64,000 bases of DNA from Paraburkholderia sabiae (GTDB lineage Bacteria > Pseudomonadota > Gammaproteobacteria > Burkholderiales > Burkholderiaceae): contig NZ_CP125295.1 in the NCBI RefSeq assembly GCF_030412785.1, positions 5,146,001 to 5,210,000 of the forward strand, given 5' to 3'. Positions 56,732-64,000 of the stretch are shown piece after piece (positions within the stretch are counted from its first letter, which is position 1; every line of letters begins with the position of its first letter). Made by a program: the position numbers and the translations under genes. Under the pieces are notes generated by a model that searched no databases, was not told the origin of the DNA, and saw only the letters and a list, made by a program, of their open reading frames with translations.

Positions 56732-58195
56732 TTAGAAATGAAGACCCGGCGACACGCTCGCGGGCATCTGCAGTTGCGCGCTTTCGACGGAGGCCATCGG
56801 ATACGCGCAGTAATCGGCTGCGTAGTACGCGCTCGGCCGGTTGTTGCCCGAGCGGCCCGTGCCGCCGAACGGCGCCGCCGACGACGCACCGTTAGTCGGC
56901 CGGTTCCAGTTCACGATGCCGGCGCGGATCGTGCGCTGGAAGTGCGTCCACAGCATTTCGTCGTCGGCGAGCAGGCCCGCCGACAGACCGAACTCGGTGT
57001 CGTTCGCGCCCGAGATTGCTTCATCGAACGAGCCGTAACGGACGATCTGCGCGAGTGGCCCGAAATGCTCTTCGTCGGGCAGGTTCTGCACGTTCGTGAC
57101 GTCGAGAATCGCGGGCGACACGAAGCCGAGCTTCGGGTCGCGCTGTTCCATCGTCAGCAACGGCTTCGCGCCGTCGGCGATCAGACGCGTCTGTGCTTCG
57201 ACGAGACGCGCCGCCGCGCGCGCCGAAATCACGGCACCCATGTACGGTTGCGGATCGGCGTTGTACTCGCCCACCGCGATACGCGAACTCACTTCGACGA
57301 AACGCTCGACGAAGCGATCGCCGAATGCATCGTTCGGCACGAAGATGCGGCGCGCGCACGTGCAGCGCTGCCCCGCCGACAGAAACGCCGATTGAATCGT
57401 GTGATGCACGGCGCCGTCGAGATCGGCGACGGGCGCGATCACGAGCGGATTGTTGCCGCCCATCTCCAGCGCGAGCACGATCTCGGGACGGCCGCCGAAC
57501 TGCTTGTGCAGCAGCGTGCCCGTATCGGAACTGCCCGTGAAGAAGAGGCCGTCGATCTGCCGGTGATTCGCCAGCGCGATACCCGTGTCCTTCTCGCCTT
57601 GCACGAGATTCAGCACGCCCGCAGGCAGGCCCGCGTCGCGCCACACCTGGACCGTCGCGCGCGCGACGCCGGGCGCCAGTTCGGAAGGCTTGAATACGAC
57701 CGTGTTCCCCGCGATCAATGCGGGCACGATATGTCCGTTCGGCAAATGCCCCGGAAAGTTGTACGGACCGAACACGGCGACGACGCCATGCGGACGATGA
57801 CGCAGCACAGCCGTGCCATCCGCCATCGCGGTGCGCCGCTCGCCCGTGCGCTCGTTGTACGACTGGATCGAGATGTCGACCTTCGCGGCCATCGACGCGA
57901 CTTCCGTGCGCGCTTCCCACAACGGCTTGCCCGTCTCGCGGCCAATCGCTTCGGCGATCGATTCCTTGCGCTCGTTGATCAGCGCAGCGAAACGGCGCAC
58001 GACGGCGATGCGTTCGTCGAGGCTCACGGCCGACCACATCGCGAACGCACGGCGCGCGCTCATCACGGCGCGGTCGACGTCTTCCGCCGACGCGCTATTG
58101 CCTTCCCACACCGTCGCGCCCGTGCCCGGGTTGCGCGATGCGAATGCGTGTCCTGTGCCGGCGATCCATTCGCCGTCGATGAAAAGCTCGCTCAT
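56732..58195 (-). CDS. astD: Succinylglutamate-semialdehyde dehydrogenase AstD
   Basis: A 487-residue NAD-dependent aldehyde dehydrogenase that oxidises N-succinylglutamate semialdehyde to N-succinylglutamate. Visible marks: VFGPYNFPGHLPNGHIVPAL (AstD-type cofactor loop), FTGSSDTG, catalytic Glu in LALEMGGNNP and catalytic Cys in SAGQRCTCARRI. The chosen start MSELFIDGEWIAG is the family N-terminus; longer in-frame sequence upstream is the astA gene in another frame. Spacing to the upstream gene is 8 bp. Confidence 0.93.
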   Translation of the reverse strand: MSELFIDGEWIAGTGHAFASRNPGTGATVWEGNSASAEDVDRAVMSARRAFAMWSAVSLDERIAVVRRFAALINERKESIAEAIGRETGKPLWEARTEVASMAAKVDISIQSYNERTGERRTAMADGTAVLRHRPHGVVAVFGPYNFPGHLPNGHIVPALIAGNTVVFKPSELAPGVARATVQVWRDAGLPAGVLNLVQGEKDTGIALANHRQIDGLFFTGSSDTGTLLHKQFGGRPEIVLALEMGGNNPLVIAPVADLDGAVHHTIQSAFLSAGQRCTCARRIFVPNDAFGDRFVERFVEVSSRIAVGEYNADPQPYMGAVISARAAARLVEAQTRLIADGAKPLLTMEQRDPKLGFVSPAILDVTNVQNLPDEEHFGPLAQIVRYGSFDEAISGANDTEFGLSAGLLADDEMLWTHFQRTIRAGIVNWNRPTNGASSAAPFGGTGRSGNNRPSAYYAADYCAYPMASVESAQLQMPASVSPGLHF

Positions 58196-58203
58196 GTTCG
58201 TCC

Positions 58204-59229
58204 TTATTTCTGTTTCAGGGGCAGCACGCGCACCGGCTCGCCTGCCTTCACGTTCAATGCCACCGCTTCGTCCGCCGTCAGACGGAACACGCCGTTCTCG
58301 ACTACGCCCGCCGCGACACCCGTACGGAAATCGTCGAGCAACGTGTTCGAGACCAGCGAACGCGGGCCGTTTTCCTGCGCATCGTGCGCGACGATTTCGA
58401 CGGGCGCGACGACGCTCTCGCGCACCGTGCGCAAATCGGCGACGTGGCATTCGAGTACGGGGCCCGCGTCGAAAATATCGACGTGATTCTCGTAACGCAG
58501 CCCTTCCGCTTCGAGCATCTTGCGGGCGGGCAGCGTGTCGCTGTGCGTCAGCGCGATCGCGTGCTGCGCTTCTTCAGGCAGCAGCTCGACATACACCGGG
58601 AAACGCGGCATCAACTCGGCCAGAAACGACTTGCGTCCGTGCGAACTGAGGTAATCTGCGGCGTTGAAGTCGATCTGATAGAAGTGCGAGCCGACCGCGC
58701 GCCAGAACGGCGACGTGCCGTCCGCGTCGAAATGCCCGCGCAATTCCGCGCAGATGCGCTGCGGAAAGCGGTCGCGAAACTGCGCGATGAACATGAAACG
58801 CGAACGCGACAGCAAGCCGCCCACGCCATGCGCTCGATAACGCGGGCTCAAAAACAGCGAACACACTTCCGCGTAACCCGTCAGATCGTGCGAAATGTTG
58901 AGCGCGCGCATGCGCGTCCAGATGCCGAGATCCTGCGACGCATGCACCACCGTGCTCACGCGATAGTTATAGAACGGCTGCTCCAGCCCGACGGCCGTTT
59001 CGATGCCGCACACGCCCGCGATGTCCTTCGTCTGCGAATCTTCCATCACGAAGAAGTAGCCCTTCTCGTGCGGCGCGGCCTTGTCCTCGAGCGTGCGACG
59101 CGCGCGCGCAATGCGCGCCGCGAGCGCATCGCGATCCGGCTTGAAAGTCGTGAGACCGGGGCCCGTCTCCTGAGCGAGCGCGACGAGCGCGTCCACATCG
59201 CCCGTCTGCACGACGCGAACGACGATCAT
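58204..59229 (-). CDS. aruG: Arginine N-succinyltransferase, beta subunit (AruG type)
   Basis: A 341-residue GNAT-related transferase subunit. It opens MIVVRVVQTGDVDALVALAQETGPGLTTF, as in AstA proteins, with VCSLFLSPRYRAHGVGGLLSRSRFMF forming the acyl-CoA-binding region and YENHVDIFDAGPVLECHV near the C-terminus. With the alpha subunit it transfers succinyl from succinyl-CoA to arginine, the first step of the AST pathway. The start overlaps the alpha stop by ATGA, so synthesis is probably coupled one to one. E. coli has only one astA; two subunits are typical of Pseudomonas and Burkholderia. Confidence 0.92.
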   Translation of the reverse strand: MIVVRVVQTGDVDALVALAQETGPGLTTFKPDRDALAARIARARRTLEDKAAPHEKGYFFVMEDSQTKDIAGVCGIETAVGLEQPFYNYRVSTVVHASQDLGIWTRMRALNISHDLTGYAEVCSLFLSPRYRAHGVGGLLSRSRFMFIAQFRDRFPQRICAELRGHFDADGTSPFWRAVGSHFYQIDFNAADYLSSHGRKSFLAELMPRFPVYVELLPEEAQHAIALTHSDTLPARKMLEAEGLRYENHVDIFDAGPVLECHVADLRTVRESVVAPVEIVAHDAQENGPRSLVSNTLLDDFRTGVAAGVVENGVFRLTADEAVALNVKAGEPVRVLPLKQK

Positions 59230-60278
59230 TGTGCTTCTCCCGTAGTCTGTTTCGGTTCCTGCTGATGCAGCGGCACGCAGCGCACCGTGTCGCCATCGCG
59301 CACGTCGAGCGCATGACGCGCGGCGGCGGGCAGCGGCGCGCCCTCTTCCGTTTGCGCGGGCAGATCGGCCAGCACGCAGCGGAATTCGCCCGGCTTGTTG
59401 CTCGCGATCAGATACGTCGCACCGTTCTGCGCCGACGCTTCGCGCACCGCGCGCGATTCGTTGCGCTTCACGCATGCGGCGCGATCGATCTGCGCCGTCA
59501 GCACGGGGCCCGCGTCGAAGATATCGACGTAGCGGTCCGTTTCGAAACCTTCTTCCATGTGGATGTCGTACGCGAGCAGCGCCTTTTCGTCGGGCTCGCC
59601 GAGTACGCGCTGCGCGGCTTCGGGCAGGAGCGGCACATAGATCGGATAGCTCGGCATCACTTCGGCGATGAACGTGCTGCTGCGGCCGCCCGACTGCACC
59701 TCGATATCGGCGAAATTGCGGCCGAAGAATTTGCGCCCCACGGCTTCCCAGAACGGCGACACACCTGCGTCGTCCGTCACGCCGAGCAGCAGCGAGAACA
59801 CTTCCGACGTGAAGCGCTGACGGTTCGCGGCGATGTACATCATCCGCGCGCGCGACATCAGATGCGCGGCGGCGTCGCCCCGCATCTCGGGATCGATATA
59901 GAAACCCGCGAGACGGCTCTTGCCCGTCAGTTCATGCGACATCGTCAGCGCGTGGATCTTGCGGTTCACATGCAGTTCGCGCGATGCGTGAATCAGGGCA
60001 TCGTTGCGGAACACGTAGAACGGCTCCGAGTAACCTGCTGCCGCGACGATGCTCGCCGTGCCGTGCAGCTTGCCCGTCTCGCTGTCTTCCAGCACGAAGA
60101 GATAGAACTCCTCGCCCGGAAAATCGACTTCCGCGCGAAACGAGTCTTCCGACAACGCGACGCGCGCCTCCAGCGCGCGCCGGTCGTGCGGCAGCGAATG
60201 CAGCACCGGCTGCGCGTTGCGCGCCATCTGCTGCAAGGCGTCGAGATCGGCCAGACGGCCTGGGCGGACGAAGAGCAT
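59226..60278 (-). CDS. aruF: Arginine N-succinyltransferase, alpha subunit (AruF type)
   Basis: A 350-residue paralogue of the adjacent beta subunit: MLFVRPGRLADLDALQQMARNAQPVLHSL at the start, LAGFYIDPEMRGDAAAHLMSRARMMYIA in the CoA-binding region and TDRYVDIFDAGPVLTAQ near the end, matching AstA/AruF. In Pseudomonas aeruginosa AruF and AruG together form the active enzyme and also accept ornithine. It starts 38 bp after astC and overlaps the beta gene by 4 bp. Confidence 0.92.
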   Translation of the reverse strand: MLFVRPGRLADLDALQQMARNAQPVLHSLPHDRRALEARVALSEDSFRAEVDFPGEEFYLFVLEDSETGKLHGTASIVAAAGYSEPFYVFRNDALIHASRELHVNRKIHALTMSHELTGKSRLAGFYIDPEMRGDAAAHLMSRARMMYIAANRQRFTSEVFSLLLGVTDDAGVSPFWEAVGRKFFGRNFADIEVQSGGRSSTFIAEVMPSYPIYVPLLPEAAQRVLGEPDEKALLAYDIHMEEGFETDRYVDIFDAGPVLTAQIDRAACVKRNESRAVREASAQNGATYLIASNKPGEFRCVLADLPAQTEEGAPLPAAARHALDVRDGDTVRCVPLHQQEPKQTTGEAQ

Positions 60279-60316
60279 CGTGGTCTCGTGTGTTCTCGTG
60301 AGTTGAGATGGATCGG

Positions 60317-61546
60317 TTACTTGGCGAGCGCCGTCGCACCGACGACTTCCTCGACCGCCTTTTCGAAGCGCGCGAGACCTTCGTTCATGACGTCGACGGG
60401 AATGATCAGCGACGGCGCGAAACGCAGCACGTCCGGGCCCGCCATCAGCATGATCACGCCGTGCTTGCCTGCCGCCGTCACGAAGTCTTTCGCGCGGCCC
60501 GCGTAGGCTTCCGTGAGTTCGGCGCCGATCAGCAGGCCCTTGCCGCGCACGTCCTTGAAGATGCCGAAGCGTTCGTTGATCTTCGCGAGCGTCGCCTTCA
60601 GCTGTTCGCTGCGCGAGCGCACGCCTTCGAGCACTTTCGGGTCGCTGACGAGATCGACCACTTTCAGCGCGATCGCGGTCGCGAGCGGATTGCCGCCGTA
60701 CGTCGTGCCGTGCACGCCGACCTTGAAGTGCGCGGCGAGTTCGTTCGTCGTCAGCATGGCGCCGATCGGGAAGCCGTTGCCGAGCGCCTTGGCCGTCGTG
60801 AGGATGTCGGGCGTGACGCCCGTGTCCTGATACGCATAGAAAAAGCCCGTGCGGCCGACGCCCGTTTGCACTTCGTCGAAAATCAGCAGTGCGCCGTGCT
60901 GGTCGCAGGCTTCGCGCAGCGCCTTGAGGAATGCGGGATCGGCGGGAATCACGCCGCCTTCGCCCTGCACCGGCTCGACGATGACCGCACAGGTCTTCGG
61001 ACCGATGGCCGCGCGCGCGGCGGCGATGTCGTTGTAAGGCAGATGCTTGATGCCGGCGGGCACGGGGCCGAACCCTTCCGAGTACTTCGGCTGACCGCCG
61101 ACGCTCACCGTGAAGAACGTGCGGCCGTGGAACGACTGCGTGAACGAGACGATTTCGTCTTTTTCTGCGCCGAAGCGGTCGAAGGCGACGCGGCGCGCGA
61201 GTTTCAGAGCCGCTTCATTGGCTTCCGCGCCGGAGTTCGCGAAGAATGCGCGATCGGCGAACGTGAGCTCTTCCAGACGCTTGGCGAGACGCAGAACGGG
61301 TTCGTTCGTGTAACCGTTACCGATGTGCCAGAGTTTTGCGCCCTGATCGTGCAGAACCTTCATCAGTTCGGGGTGCGCGTGACCGAGCGCCGTGACGGCG
61401 ATACCGCCCGCGAAGTCGACGTAGTCCTTGCCTTGCGTGTCCCAGACGCGGGAGCCCTCGCCGCGGTCCGGCACGAAGGACGCGGGGGAGAAGACGGGGA
61501 CCATGACTTCATCGAAGGTCTGGCGGGTCACATTCTGGTCGTTCAT
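60317..61546 (-). CDS. astC: Succinylornithine aminotransferase AstC (AruC)
   Basis: A 409-residue class-III, PLP-dependent aminotransferase that converts N-succinylornithine with 2-oxoglutarate to N-succinylglutamate semialdehyde and glutamate; relatives also act on acetylornithine. The lysine that binds PLP is in [15 protein letters not shown], and the cofactor pocket shows [17 protein letters not shown] and [14 protein letters not shown]. It is the first ast gene. Its upstream region has an ArgR-like site (61606-61626) and, beyond 100 bp, repeat copy C. Confidence 0.93.
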   Translation of the reverse strand: MNDQNVTRQTFDEVMVPVFSPASFVPDRGEGSRVWDTQGKDYVDFAGGIAVTALGHAHPELMKVLHDQGAKLWHIGNGYTNEPVLRLAKRLEELTFADRAFFANSGAEANEAALKLARRVAFDRFGAEKDEIVSFTQSFHGRTFFTVSVGGQPKYSEGFGPVPAGIKHLPYNDIAAARAAIGPKTCAVIVEPVQGEGGVIPADPAFLKALREACDQHGALLIFDEVQTGVGRTGFFYAYQDTGVTPDILTTAKALGNGFPIGAMLTTNELAAHFKVGVHGTTYGGNPLATAIALKVVDLVSDPKVLEGVRSRSEQLKATLAKINERFGIFKDVRGKGLLIGAELTEAYAGRAKDFVTAAGKHGVIMLMAGPDVLRFAPSLIIPVDVMNEGLARFEKAVEEVVGATALAK

Positions 61547-61605
61547 GGTGGGGCCTCGAGGCTCGTTCAGGGTAGTGGTTTGTAGTTTAGGTGAGAGGCG
61601 GGGGA

Positions 61606-61626
61606 TGTTCTTGCGTGGAAGCGACT
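61606..61626 (-). promoter_or_regulatory. Candidate ArgR binding site upstream of astC
   Basis: On the minus strand AGTCGC is followed after 8 bp by AA and 5 more bases, matching the Pseudomonas ArgR half-site pattern TGTCGC-N8-AA at all but one position. It lies about 60-80 bp before the astC start codon and the matching AraC/GlxA-type regulator is encoded next door. Confidence 0.4.
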
Positions 61627-61646
61627 CGTTTTTTTGTTGTTCTGGG

Positions 61647-62314
61647 GTTTTTTGTCTGCGACGCTAGTCGCCATTCTGGTCTTTTTGGTTCTGTCTGCGA
61701 CGCAGTCGCTCATTCTGGGCTTTACGCTGGCATCCGCGGTTTCGTATCGGTGCTTCACGCGTCGCCCCTGTGCGGGGCGGCACCTACTTTTCTTTGCAGC
61801 GGCAAAGAAAAGTAGGCAAAAGAAAGCCGCTTCAAACCTCCGGTGCCTGCCGTGGATAACGCCACGGCACACGTTCCTTGAGCCGTCGCGCAGCGACGCA
61901 AACACTTCGTAGAAAGCCCGCAGTCAGGCGCGCGCGGCGCGAAAGATGACATCCACCTGGGGCACATTCGGTCAGCACGTTTTTTTGCATTTGCCGTCAG
62001 TTGATTGCGGCGTTATGTGCTCCAGACTGTATGGGTTTTCGCGCTGTACGCGGTTGACTGCGGGCTTTCTACGGGGTGCGGACGTTGCTGCGCGACAGCT
62101 CAACTGCGGCATGCCGTAGTGCGAACCTGGCGGGCACTGGAGGTTCAAAAGCGGCTTTCTTTTGCCTACTTTTCTTTGCCGCTGCAAAGAAAAGTAGGTG
62201 CCGCCCCGCACAGGGGCAACGCTAATAAACCGATACGCAATCGCGGATGCCAGCGCAGCAAAAAAAACAAAAAGCAAAAACCAGAATAGCGACTAGCGTC
62301 GCAGACAAAAAAAC
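61647..62314. repeat. Large palindromic repeat element, copy C
   Basis: Third copy, about 668 bp, and the best preserved at its ends: the outer 33 bp (61647-61680 and 62281-62314) are inverted repeats with one or two mismatches, starting TTTTTGTCTGCGACGCTAG. Inner core 61764-62217 with the same 84-bp arms and nested hairpins. A second GTCTGCGACGCAGTCGC block lies just inside the left end. The right end is 3 bp from the argR-like stop codon, and the left end is about 100 bp upstream of astC, so the element occupies the distal promoter region of the operon. Confidence 0.9.
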
Positions 62315-62316
62315 CA

Positions 62317-63339
62317 CTAAGCCCGCTCAATCATAGCCGCCCCGCGGGGCTCATCCCCGCGCTGCTTCTCGATCCAGTTCCTCCTTTCTTCCCGCGGCGT
62401 CACGCCAAATTTTTCCCTATAAGCATTAGAAAAATGCGCAGCAGAAGAAAACCCACATGCAAGACTAATCTGCACAACAGACTTGCTAGTCCGCTGCAAC
62501 TGCGTCCTTGCTTTAGCAAGCCTCAACCCGAGGTAATACTTGGAGGGCATCGACCCAAGATATTGCCGGAACAGCCGCTCGAGTTGCCGTCGCGACACGC
62601 CAACGAGCCCGGCAATCTCATCCGAGGTAAGAGGATCCTCGATATTCGCTTCCATCAACAGCAACGCATCATTGAGCCGTGGATGCCGCTCGCCAGGCGC
62701 GGTCACAAACGGTATGCGCTGCCGCTCCTGACCGGAGCGCAAAGTCCCGACGCCCATCGTATCGGCGATACGCTCGGCGAGTTCAGGCCCATGCTCGCGC
62801 CCGATCATCGCCAGCATGAAATCGACGGTCGCCTGACCACCGGCACACGTCGCCCGATCGCGATCGATCTCGAAGATCTGCTGCGTGACGATGGAGCGCT
62901 CGAACTGTTCGGTGAACTGCTGATACGTCTCCCAGTTCACGCTCACGCGATAGCCGGATAACTGCCCCGCCATCGCGAGCCACCACACGCCATGGTGAAT
63001 GCCCGTCACGAGCGGCGTGCGCTGCCCGACGCGCGACAGGCTCGCGAGAAAAAGACGATAGTCCGCGAATTGCTGGAATCGCTCGCTGACGATGATCAGC
63101 CAGTCGCACGCAATCGCATCGCCGAATGCGGCATCGGCAGGCCACGATGCGCCGCCCGCGAGCGGCACCGGGCGACCGTCCCACGACACGACTTGCCAGC
63201 GATACAGCGCGCGCCCGTCGATTTCATTGGCGAGATTCAGCGCGTCGACGATCGGCCCGACGCCCGACATCGACACAGGCGGCAACGCGACGATCGCGAC
63301 CTGGGTCGTGCGGGCAGGACTGGACGACGGACGCGCCAT
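62317..63339 (-). CDS. argR: GlxA/AraC-family regulator, probable arginine regulator ArgR
   Basis: A 340-residue regulator. The N-terminal DJ-1/PfpI-like sensory domain (about 10-190: VAIVALPPVSMSGVGPIVDAL, TGIHHGVWWLAMAG, RDRATCAGGQATVDFMLAMIG) is followed by a double AraC helix-turn-helix (LTSDEIAGLVGVSRRQLERLFRQYLG and VVQISLACGFSSAAHFSNAYREKFGVTPRE). This layout matches Pseudomonas ArgR, which activates aru and aot genes with arginine. Neighbours fit: ABC ATPase upstream (24-bp gap), ast operon downstream. The last 220 bp use T-ending codons as it approaches repeat copy C. Confidence 0.85.
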   Translation of the reverse strand: MARPSSSPARTTQVAIVALPPVSMSGVGPIVDALNLANEIDGRALYRWQVVSWDGRPVPLAGGASWPADAAFGDAIACDWLIIVSERFQQFADYRLFLASLSRVGQRTPLVTGIHHGVWWLAMAGQLSGYRVSVNWETYQQFTEQFERSIVTQQIFEIDRDRATCAGGQATVDFMLAMIGREHGPELAERIADTMGVGTLRSGQERQRIPFVTAPGERHPRLNDALLLMEANIEDPLTSDEIAGLVGVSRRQLERLFRQYLGSMPSKYYLGLRLAKARTQLQRTSKSVVQISLACGFSSAAHFSNAYREKFGVTPREERRNWIEKQRGDEPRGAAMIERA

Positions 63340-63363
63340 TGCGATAAACGACCGGAAGCGGGA

Positions 63364-64000
63364 TTACTTGAGACTGCCGGACAGGAACTGCTTCAGGCGC
63401 TCGCTCTTCGGCGTCACCAGCACTTCCGACGGCACGCCCTCTTCTTCCGTGCGTCCCTGATGCAGGAACATCACATGGTTCGACACGTTGCGCGCAAAAC
63501 CCATCTCGTGCGTCACGACGATCATCGTGCGGCCCTCTTCGGCGAGCTTCTGCATCACCTTCAGCACTTCGCCGACGAGTTCAGGATCGAGCGCGGAGGT
63601 CGGTTCGTCGAACAGCATCACGTCGGGGTTCATCGCCAGTGCGCGCGCAATCGCCACACGCTGCTGCTGACCGCCCGACAGATGCGACGGATACTGTTTC
63701 TCCAGACGCGGCGCGAGGCCGACCTTCTCCAGATACTCGCGCGCGCGGTCTTCCGCTTCCTTGCGCGGCAGGCCGAGCACGTGGATCGGCGCCTCGACCA
63801 CGTTCTCCAGCACGTTCATGTGCGCCCACAGGTTGAAGTGCTGAAACACCATCGCGAGCTTCGTGCGGATGCGCTGCAACTGCTTGTGATCCGCGACTTC
63901 GAAATTGCCGTGGCGGTCGGTCTTCGTACGCACCGCTTCGCCGTCGACGACGATCTGCCCGGCGTTCGGCCGCTCCAGAAAGTTGATGCAGCGCAGGAAC
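63364..64000 (-). CDS. Amino-acid ABC transporter ATP-binding protein (HisP/AotP type, 5' end outside window)
   Basis: The last 211 codons of an ABC ATPase of the polar amino-acid class. Visible: Q-loop [17 protein letters not shown], signature [16 protein letters not shown], Walker [20 protein letters not shown] and H-loop [10 protein letters not shown]; Walker A lies beyond the window edge. It energises uptake through membrane permeases not present here, probably with the periplasmic binding protein at 52631. The stop is 24 bp before the argR-like start, as in the Pseudomonas aot operon (aotP-argR). Confidence 0.92.
   Translation of the reverse strand, partial: FLRCINFLERPNAGQIVVDGEAVRTKTDRHGNFEVADHKQLQRIRTKLAMVFQHFNLWAHMNVLENVVEAPIHVLGLPRKEAEDRAREYLEKVGLAPRLEKQYPSHLSGGQQQRVAIARALAMNPDVMLFDEPTSALDPELVGEVLKVMQKLAEEGRTMIVVTHEMGFARNVSNHVMFLHQGRTEEEGVPSEVLVTPKSERLKQFLSGSLK

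Noticed and set aside
61547..61640. sigma54 promoter for astC, as in E. coli
   Set aside because: No GG-N10-GC arrangement with TGGC/TTGC context was found in the 100 bp before astC.

Overview
The window reads as a chromosomal segment of a Burkholderiaceae bacterium, most like Paraburkholderia or Caballeronia. The evidence is the very high GC content with GC-ending codons, the recC-recB-recD order without ptrA, the aru-type arginine succinyltransferase operon with two AstA subunits, and the RND, HDOD and EAL families present. The genus is an inference; no rRNA or marker gene is present.

Layout: 1-6.8 kb holds a truncated transposase-like fragment, small secreted or hypothetical genes, a YdcF-type membrane protein, an ABM monooxygenase, an EAL phosphodiesterase with a C-terminal sensor-like domain, ArfB and a VC0807-like membrane protein. 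6.8-15.9 kb is a tightly coupled recC-recB-recD operon on the minus strand. 16-25.6 kb holds a FUSC transporter, a divergent Lrp-type regulator and thiol dioxygenase pair, a large MscS channel, an Rrf2 regulator with an NAD(P)-binding oxidoreductase (each preceded by the same dyad), a lipoprotein and a DJ-1/PfpI protein. 26-30 kb holds a CHASE3-type histidine kinase, an ammonium transporter with NtrC-like and sigma54-like sites, and a fluoride-riboswitch/CrcB pair. 30-35.5 kb holds two tandem small paralogues, a histone-H1-like tail protein with a ribbon-helix-helix-like end, a CHAD protein, a PRC-barrel protein, a candidate small RNA and an IclR regulator. 36-43.9 kb is an mdtABC efflux operon. 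44.5-52.3 kb holds a periplasmic peroxiredoxin and four c-di-GMP/HDOD signalling proteins. 52.6-64 kb is an arginine module: a periplasmic binding protein, astE-astB-astD-astA(beta)-astA(alpha)-astC, an AraC/GlxA-type ArgR and an amino-acid ABC ATPase that runs off the window.

The most unusual feature is a roughly 650-bp imperfect palindrome present three times (43.9, 53.7 and 61.6 kb). Each copy has conserved 84-bp inner arms, nested hairpins and terminal inverted repeats. Each lies within a few bases of a stop codon on at least one side. All three are flanked by several hundred bases of GT-rich sequence on the strand running into the element, so the coding ends next to them lose their GC-ending codon bias. 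Many short reading frames inside these copies look like conserved hypothetical proteins but are best explained as the palindrome read in different frames.

Functionally, the arginine genes form a coherent uptake, regulation and catabolism unit. The amt control region links ammonium uptake to nitrogen status, and the signalling cluster probably adjusts the motile-to-sessile switch.
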